From the NCBI RefSeq assembly GCF_001682865.1, contig NZ_MAQX01000036.1, positions 186,001 through 250,000 on the forward strand: 64,000 nucleotides of DNA, given 5' to 3'. This DNA is from Bacillus sp. FJAT-26390. GTDB lineage: Bacteria > Bacillota > Bacilli > Paenibacillales > Paenibacillaceae. The notes below the pieces were generated by a model. That model made no database searches and was not told the DNA's origin. It worked only from the letters and a program-made list of their open reading frames with translations. A program made the position numbers and the translations under genes. Within the stretch, counting starts at the first letter, position 1; every line of letters starts with the position of its first letter. Below, piece by piece: positions 59,053 to 64,000 of the stretch.

Positions 59053-59661
59053 TTAAAGGCTATCCGGCAAGCCATGTAGATACATATTCATACCATCCGC
59101 ATGTCCTTTGAGCGCATCCATCGTTTTAGCGTTAGGCAGCTTGTATATTTGCAAATAATCGGCTTCATCGTATTCTGGCCGCACAACAAAAGCCAGTTTT
59201 TCTTCGGTTAAAGAAAATGCCGCATGAACACCAGCCTTATTTCCCCGCGCATCAAGACGGATCCATCTTCCTAAACTTGTGAAGTAGACGGCATTTAAAG
59301 CATGCATGCAGTACCCTGTATCCGGCGTATCGCCTAATGTAAGTTTTTGATAGCAAAAACCTGTTGGAATTCCTTTGCTTCTTAATAAGGCACACAATAA
59401 ATTAGATTTCGCGTAACAAATGCCTTCTTTATAAAAAAGCACATCCGATGCCCTGCATGTTATTCTCGAGCTTTGGATATCCCAGGAATGAGAGATCTCA
59501 TCACGAACGAATGTATAGGCATTTTCCACAAAATCGTTCTCGTTAATGGATGCCATAAATAATTCCGATGCTTTTTCGCTTATTGACTGGTGACTATAAT
59601 TGATATCTTCTGTTTCTATTAAATAATCTTCTAATTTATCCGAATCACATTTCAAAATCAT
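59053..59661 (-). CDS. Transglutaminase-like domain protein
   Basis: 202 residues. The papain-like triad is visible as Cys in YKEGICYAKSNLLCALLRSK, His in DTGYCMHALNAVYF and Asp in RWIRLDARGNKAGVHAAF. The N-terminal part is acidic and helical. Bacterial proteins of this type are proteases or amidases of unknown substrate. It uses GGGGGATTAC before the ATG. The 280-bp gap up to the ROK gene contains the GC-rich hairpin GGGAGCGG / CCGCTCCC and no gene. Confidence 0.87.
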   Translation of the reverse strand: MILKCDSDKLEDYLIETEDINYSHQSISEKASELFMASINENDFVENAYTFVRDEISHSWDIQSSRITCRASDVLFYKEGICYAKSNLLCALLRSKGIPTGFCYQKLTLGDTPDTGYCMHALNAVYFTSLGRWIRLDARGNKAGVHAAFSLTEEKLAFVVRPEYDEADYLQIYKLPNAKTMDALKGHADGMNMYLHGLPDSL

Positions 59662-59760
59662 ATGTAATCCCCCTAGCTATAAACTGCCTGTCGGTATTAT
59701 TATGCATTATAATGTATAGTTATACAATATGATTATTCTATTAATCGTTTTAAAAAACGA

Positions 59761-59784
59761 ACAGGCTGCCAGTTGGCAGCCTGT
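59761..59784 (-). terminator. Terminator of the methyltransferase gene
   Basis: ACAGGCTGCC / GGCAGCCTGT with a 4-base loop, then TCGTTTTTT on the minus strand. Confidence 0.88.
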
Positions 59785-59808
59785 TGTCGATTATATTGAG
59801 TATATGCG

Positions 59809-60543
59809 TTAATTTTTAACCGCAGCGATCATGAGAAAGATAGGGCGACGGAATTCATCCTGCATATCAGGATTGTTTTCCTTCATTTCCTGCGACGGTT
59901 TAGGCTCGGACAGCTTCGTAATGCTGAAGCCAGTCTCAATTAGCGCATTTAGATGCGTAGCGACGGTACGGTGGTACTTCACGACATCATTTTCCAAAAA
60001 TCTAGCCTGCCGCGATCCTTCATAATGGTAGTCATCGACTGGCCAATGCAATCTCTCGCCTTTCTGGCCATAATGCCAGTCTTGTGCTGCAACCGCGGTG
60101 AATACCGGATGCTCGACGGATAGCACAAACGCACCGCCTGGGACAAGGCAGTGATGAACTTTTTGACAAACGGTAATGAAGTCCTCCACATAATGGAGCG
60201 CAAGAGAGCTTATGACTACATCAAACTCCTCGGCTTTAAAGTCGATATCTTCAATTGCGAAGCGGCGGTATTCAATCTGCGAATCGTTGGTCATTTCTCT
60301 GGCGCGCTCCAGCATATTTTCAGAGAGGTCTACGCCTACCACGGAATGGGCATGCTGTTCGCGCGCGTATCTGCAATGCCAGCCAAAGCCGCAGCCCAGA
60401 TCAAGCACTTTTTTATTGCGAAGTTCGGGAAGCATTGCGCGAAACGATTCCCATTCACCAGCAGCATTTAACCCTCCGATCGAGCGTGGCATTTGGCTGT
60501 AATTTTCAAAAAAGCCTGAATCATCGTATTTATTCTGTTTCAT
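59809..60543 (-). CDS. Class I SAM-dependent methyltransferase
   Basis: 244 residues. The SAM motif I is KVLDLGCGFGWHCRYAREQ, motif II VVGVDLSENMLERARE, and motif III/IV FDVVISSLALHYVEDF followed by GGAFVLSVEHPVFTA. It resembles the UbiE/Methyltransf_11 group. The substrate is unknown. It lies alone, with its own terminator downstream and divergent from the isochorismatase-like gene. Confidence 0.9.
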   Translation of the reverse strand: MKQNKYDDSGFFENYSQMPRSIGGLNAAGEWESFRAMLPELRNKKVLDLGCGFGWHCRYAREQHAHSVVGVDLSENMLERAREMTNDSQIEYRRFAIEDIDFKAEEFDVVISSLALHYVEDFITVCQKVHHCLVPGGAFVLSVEHPVFTAVAAQDWHYGQKGERLHWPVDDYHYEGSRQARFLENDVVKYHRTVATHLNALIETGFSITKLSEPKPSQEMKENNPDMQDEFRRPIFLMIAAVKN

Positions 60544-60749
60544 AATTTCGGCTTGTCTCCTTGCTTTTGGAATTAATGCGAAAGGAATTCTTTACCTTAT
60601 CATTAAACCATAAAAAAATTCCATTTCAAATTCAACTATAATTGAACTTTACTTGTTTGGCTCGGTCAATTACAAGCCTTAAAGGAAGTTCAAACATGAA
60701 TCTCGAATATTAAAAGTATGAAGGAACAAGGATGATGGATGGTGAGAAA

Positions 60750-61292
60750 ATGAAAGCACTCTTAGTTATTGATGTGCAAAACGGTATTGTTAATTTAGGC
60801 GATTTCAAAACGGAACTGGCATTGATGGAAAGTGTGATTAAGGATTTCAAAACCGGCAGCCTACCTGTTATTTTTGTAAGACATTTTGATGATTCGGAAG
60901 AAAGCCCGCTCTATAAGGGTTCTGTTGGTTCTGAGCTGCACGGTTCATTAAAGAACTATGCCGACTATGTGATTGAGAAGCAAACACCAAGCTCATTCTT
61001 CAAAACTAACCTCGCGGATACGTTAGAACATTTAGGTGTAACTCATCTTTTTATCATTGGATTTGAGACTGAATTTTGCTGTATGTTTACGGCGATTTCT
61101 GCATTTGACCGAGGCTACAAAGTGACATTAATTAAGAATGCAACTGGAACAGGCAATACCGATGAATCTTACGGAATGCCAGGATTAGACATTCGACGTT
61201 TTGTCGGAACGGTTCTCCAATGGTCGAGCGTTATTGAAGTTTTGGATTACGAAAAATATGCTGAGAACTATTTTGCTGAGAATATGATGTGA
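60750..61292 (+). CDS. Isochorismatase-like cysteine hydrolase
   Basis: 180 residues of the cysteine hydrolase family (nicotinamidase/isochorismatase fold). The catalytic Asp is in KALLVIDVQNGI, Lys lies in the SSFFKTNLADTLEHLG region, and Cys is in FIIGFETEFCCMFTAISAFD. The ATG at 60750 is preferred from GGTGAG and the usual N-terminus; another ATG lies at 60732. The substrate is unknown. Confidence 0.88.
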   Translation: MKALLVIDVQNGIVNLGDFKTELALMESVIKDFKTGSLPVIFVRHFDDSEESPLYKGSVGSELHGSLKNYADYVIEKQTPSSFFKTNLADTLEHLGVTHLFIIGFETEFCCMFTAISAFDRGYKVTLIKNATGTGNTDESYGMPGLDIRRFVGTVLQWSSVIEVLDYEKYAENYFAENMM

Positions 61293-61309
61293 GGAAGGAC
61301 CCATTTGGA

Positions 61310-61350
61310 GGGAGCACGCTTGAGTTGCAGGCGTACTCCCTTCTATTTTC
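61310..61350 (+). terminator. Terminator of the cysteine hydrolase gene
   Basis: GGGAGCACGC / GCGTACTCCC followed by TTCTATTTT on the plus strand, 18 bp after the stop; it overlaps the 3' end of the opposing acetyltransferase gene. Confidence 0.7.
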
Positions 61351-61942
61351 GCTTATAAAGCTTGTAATACTGATAGGCCTCGTCTTCGATTTCTATCGTA
61401 TCTATCAATTCAAATCCGCATTTTTGAATGACTTTATTCGAGGGGGTGTTACGGATCAGAGCTACAGCGCTAAGCTCCTCTACATTCGTTTGCGAGAACA
61501 AATAATCGATCATCCCTTGAGCAGCTTGGGTCGTATACCCTTTGTTGCGATGATTTTTCGATATGGCATACATGATCTCTCTGTTTGGCGGCGGCAATTG
61601 TTCTTTTATGCCCGTACAGCACCACCCGATAAACTCACCTGTCTCCTTTGAAATAATGCCAAGACGTAATCGGAGCTGTCCAATATCGCCGCCTTCTTCT
61701 GCCACAGCTTTTAAAAACTGTTTGTTTTCGACGGTTTCGTAATGGATTAACCAATCTAGCCTTTGTTCCTTCGGAACATCCCAGCCTGGCAAAAATTCAA
61801 TGATTTCCGATTGCTGGGTAAGCGCGTAAAACTCATCCAAATCCTCTATTCGATATTCCCGCAAAATAACATCCTTACACTCTATCGTGAAAGGGTCATT
61901 CGTCGACTCACGCTGCATAGCTGAATTTATATTCATATCCAT
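61343..61942 (-). CDS. GNAT-family N-acetyltransferase (RimJ/RimL-like)
   Basis: 199 residues of the Acetyltransf_3 type. It contains VILREYRIEDLDEFYALTQQ, LGIISKETGEFIGWCC, the acetyl-CoA loop ISKNHRNKGYTTQAAQGMID and NTPSNKVIQKCGFELIDTI. Its target may be an amino group of a protein or small molecule. Upstream (61943-62285) there is no supported gene. Confidence 0.88.
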   Translation of the reverse strand: MDMNINSAMQRESTNDPFTIECKDVILREYRIEDLDEFYALTQQSEIIEFLPGWDVPKEQRLDWLIHYETVENKQFLKAVAEEGGDIGQLRLRLGIISKETGEFIGWCCTGIKEQLPPPNREIMYAISKNHRNKGYTTQAAQGMIDYLFSQTNVEELSAVALIRNTPSNKVIQKCGFELIDTIEIEDEAYQYYKLYKRK

Positions 61943-62285
61943 ATTCCCTTCCTATCGGCTTCTTGCGCTATCCCTACTTGCCGGAGTGATGGATTGGCAC
62001 TGAATGGCGTATTGATCCAGCGCTTCCTTTGCAAAACAGATCATTTGCTCCAAGCTTCATTATCTCCTTTACTACCGCTCGAATAAAACAATAGTAGCAC
62101 ATTCCTTTGGCTTTTTTTGGGAGAAAACAGCTATAGTCATTGGTATCTATCCCTATCTCCATTGTACATTCATAAGCCTATATTACTTTCAAGTAACTAT
62201 ATCACTCCAAAGTGCGTACTTTTTTTTCAACCTGACAAGGCGCACAATGTTGTTAAAGCCACTACAAATGAGGAGAGAATTTCTT

Positions 62286-63356
62286 ATGAATAACAAAGGA
62301 GCAGCAGCTCATAAAACGGCGCTAGTCATTGGAGCAGGCGGCGTTATCGGAAGAAATCTGATCGAATATTTGGAGCTTCTGCCGGAATGGGAAATAATCG
62401 GCGTGTCAAGACGGGGCGGGGATTCCAGCGGCCGTACGCGCTATGTCTCCGTTGATCTGCTTAATGAAGGGGATACACGCGAGAAACTAGGCAAGCTGTC
62501 GGAAGTTACCCATATCTTCTACGCTGCTTATCAAGATCGCCCTACTTGGGCAGAACTGGTCGCACCGAACCTCGCCATGCTAGTCAATGTCGTCAATGCG
62601 GTAGAACCTAACGCTTCAAACCTGCAGCATATTAGTCTCATGCAGGGCTACAAGGTGTATGGAGCGCACCTAGGTCCCTTTAAGACGCCTGCCCGGGAAA
62701 CAGATGCTTACCATATGCCGCCGGAGTTTAATATCGATCAGCAGCAGTTCCTCGAACGAAGGCAGCCGGGAAGCAGCTGGACTTGGTCGGCGCTACGGCC
62801 TTCCGTCGTATCCGGGTTTGCCCTCGGCAATCCGATGAATCTGGCCATGGTGATTGCCGTATATGCTTCCATTTCGAAAGAGCTTGGACTCCCTCTCCGT
62901 TTTCCCGGCAAGCCCGGAGCCTACAACAGTCTGCTGGAAATGACGGATGCAGCCTTGCTCGCAAAAGCTACCGTCTGGGCGGCGACTGACGAACGCTGCG
63001 CGAATCAAGCGTTCAACATCACAAACGGCGATTTGTTCCGGTGGAACGAGCTTTGGCCAAAAATAGCCGCGAGCTTCGGGCTTGAGGCGGCGCCCCCGCT
63101 GCAAATGTCCTTGGAGGAGGTTATGGCAGACAAGGAGGAGCTATGGAGCTCCATGGTGGAGAAGCATGGCTTGGCGAATAACGCCTATAAGGACGTTTCC
63201 TCATGGCGGTTCGGGGATTTTGTATTTTCGTGGGATTACGACTTTTTTGCCGACGGCTCGAAGGCGCGCCGGTTCGGCTTCCACGAATTTGTTGATACAG
63301 AAGCGATGTTTATGGACATTTTTAAAGAACTGAGGCAGCGCAAGGTCATTCCTTGA
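62286..63356 (+). CDS. PRISE-like short-chain reductase (progesterone 5-beta-reductase/iridoid-synthase family)
   Basis: 356-residue extended SDR. The NADPH motif is ALVIGAGGVIGRNLIEYLEL, VSRRGGDSSGRTRYVSVDL gives the 2'-phosphate pocket, SLMQGYKVYGAHLGPFKTPA matches the family's lysine motif, and WSALRPSVVSGFALGNPMNL and NQAFNITNGDLFRWNELWPK complete the fold. The usual NFYY motif appears as EFNIDQQQFL, so the catalytic tyrosine seems absent. The ATG at 62286 follows GGAGAG. The substrate is unknown. Confidence 0.85.
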   Translation: MNNKGAAAHKTALVIGAGGVIGRNLIEYLELLPEWEIIGVSRRGGDSSGRTRYVSVDLLNEGDTREKLGKLSEVTHIFYAAYQDRPTWAELVAPNLAMLVNVVNAVEPNASNLQHISLMQGYKVYGAHLGPFKTPARETDAYHMPPEFNIDQQQFLERRQPGSSWTWSALRPSVVSGFALGNPMNLAMVIAVYASISKELGLPLRFPGKPGAYNSLLEMTDAALLAKATVWAATDERCANQAFNITNGDLFRWNELWPKIAASFGLEAAPPLQMSLEEVMADKEELWSSMVEKHGLANNAYKDVSSWRFGDFVFSWDYDFFADGSKARRFGFHEFVDTEAMFMDIFKELRQRKVIP

Positions 63357-63390
63357 TCCGTTTGCCTACCGTCCACCCATGCTGATTGCA

Positions 63391-63430
63391 AAAAAACCGG
63401 TCACTGACATGCAGCGACCGGTTTTATTTT
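63391..63430. terminator. Bidirectional terminator between the reductase and HxlR genes
   Basis: AACCGGTC (63395-63402) / GACCGGTT (63416-63423) with A-run before and T-run after, so it works on both strands. Confidence 0.88.
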
Positions 63431-63434
63431 CACG

Positions 63435-63812
63435 CTAATCCGTTCCATCCGTTTGCGGTGCTACCGCCAAAATTTTAACCTTACCGCCATATACCAGCTC
63501 GGCATGCCTGTCTCCCCATCTGCATAGCAGATGAAGAATGTCTTTCAAGCTCCAGCCGTACTCCGTTAACTCGTATTCGACCTTTGGCGGCACCTGGTTA
63601 TACGAAATGCGAGTAACGATGCCATCCTCCTCCAGCTCACGAAGCTGTTGTGTAAGCACTTTTTGGGTTACCGCAGGCATTAAGCTCATCAACTCTCCGT
63701 TGCGTTTCTTCCCGAGGGTTAGATGGAACAAAATAACCTGCTTCCACTTGCCGCCGATCACCTCGAGCGTGACTTCCACCGCCGTATTGTACGTCTTCTC
63801 CGGTTCCAGCAC
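63435..63812 (-). CDS. HxlR-family transcriptional regulator
   Basis: Winged-helix protein of about 125 residues: VTLEVIGGKWKQVILFHLTL, NGELMSLMPAVTQKVLTQQL, RELEEDGIVTRISYNQVPPK, VEYELTEYGWSLKDILHLL. The GTG at 63812 follows AAGGAGG; a TTG at 63836 is the alternative but would itself contain that binding site. It lies about 35 bp downstream of a cation transporter gene on the same strand and is convergent with the reductase. Confidence 0.88.
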   Translation of the reverse strand: MLEPEKTYNTAVEVTLEVIGGKWKQVILFHLTLGKKRNGELMSLMPAVTQKVLTQQLRELEEDGIVTRISYNQVPPKVEYELTEYGWSLKDILHLLCRWGDRHAELVYGGKVKILAVAPQTDGTD

Positions 63813-63848
63813 TGGGCTTACTTCCCTCCTTGCCAAATACGGCGCAGC

Positions 63849-64000
63849 CTATTTGTCGTTATCCTGATACCAGGGATTTAAATGAATCAGCACCTCTTCG
63901 ACAAGCGGGTTTTGTTCCATAATCGTCTGTTTTATTTTTCTGCTAATGTCATGGCCGTCTTGGACGCTTAGCTCAGCGGGAATGCCTACCCTCACATCAA
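63849..64000 (-). CDS. Cation diffusion facilitator transporter, C-terminal end only
   Basis: The last 50 codons read VRVGIPAELSVQDGHDISRK, IKQTIMEQNPLVEEVLIHLN and PWYQDNDK then a stop at 63849-63851. This is the cytoplasmic metal-binding dimerization domain of CDF (ZT_dimer) transporters. The membrane part lies beyond the window. It is too short to assign the metal. Confidence 0.75.
   Translation of the reverse strand, partial: DVRVGIPAELSVQDGHDISRKIKQTIMEQNPLVEEVLIHLNPWYQDNDK

Noticed and set aside
61974..62162. 62-codon minus-strand frame MEIGIDTNDYSC...
   Set aside because: No ribosome binding site and no family; probably chance in an intergenic region.

Overview
The window is chromosomal DNA from an endospore-forming, competence-capable Firmicute, most likely Paenibacillus or a close relative. 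This inference rests on the hrcA-grpE-dnaK / lepA / hemW / gpr-spoIIP-yqxA block, a comE locus, GerA-type germination genes, CotF-type coat genes, a T-box in front of leuS, and AGGAGG-type ribosome binding sites throughout. The species cannot be named from the sequence alone.

Region 1 (1-25.6 kb) is conserved core and is mostly on the minus strand. It holds the heat-shock operon with a perfect CIRCE element, hemW, lepA, yqxA, spoIIP and gpr, then rpsT on the plus strand and holA. Next come an ECF-type sigma factor with an overlapping membrane anti-sigma factor, and the late-competence locus comEA / comEB / comEC with divergent comER. A metY-type homocysteine synthase lies between comEA and comEB. 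leuS follows with a complete promoter, T-box leader and terminator, and then a VanRS-like two-component system.

Region 2 (25.6-50 kb) is an accessory zone full of decay and insertion. It contains a broken phospholipid methyltransferase gene and a DedA gene. It also has a PadR/DUF6194 operon with paired operator-like palindromes, a secreted beta-helix protein and a DUF2691 gene. Two full but diverged IS110-family elements (IS1111-like layout) lie in opposite orientation around a WYL regulator, a VOC protein and a scrap of a class D beta-lactamase gene. A four-gene germinant-receptor operon (A-C-small membrane protein-B) and a yraG-F-adhB-E-D-like spore coat/dehydrogenase operon follow. Then come a frameshifted hypothetical gene, a royal-jelly/Yellow-type protein, a third decayed IS110 element, and a MarR regulator divergent from a flavin monooxygenase with three copies of one operator-like palindrome between them.

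Region 3 (50-64 kb) is mixed single genes: a DinB-GNAT fusion, a YneQ-like protein, YwbE, a DEAD-box helicase with an Arg/Gly-rich tail, an aminoglycoside 6-adenylyltransferase, a YetF-type membrane protein, a maltose acetyltransferase, a ROK regulator with an MFS transporter and a perfect 24-bp palindrome, a transglutaminase-like protein, a methyltransferase, an isochorismatase-like hydrolase, a GNAT, a PRISE-like reductase, an HxlR regulator, and the end of a cation-diffusion facilitator.

The most notable signal is in the IS110 elements. Downstream of each transposase is a noncoding module of about 315 nt closed by an 18-19 bp inverted repeat (GCTTATTCGCAGGATTTC and its complement). It has a conserved core and two segments that vary between copies while keeping a hairpin. 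A third copy is attached to a transposase remnant, and a fourth locus keeps only the 3' tail. This is what a guide (bridge/seek) RNA gene of an IS1111-type element would look like. The RNA role is inferred; the repeats and the inverted-repeat closure are seen directly.
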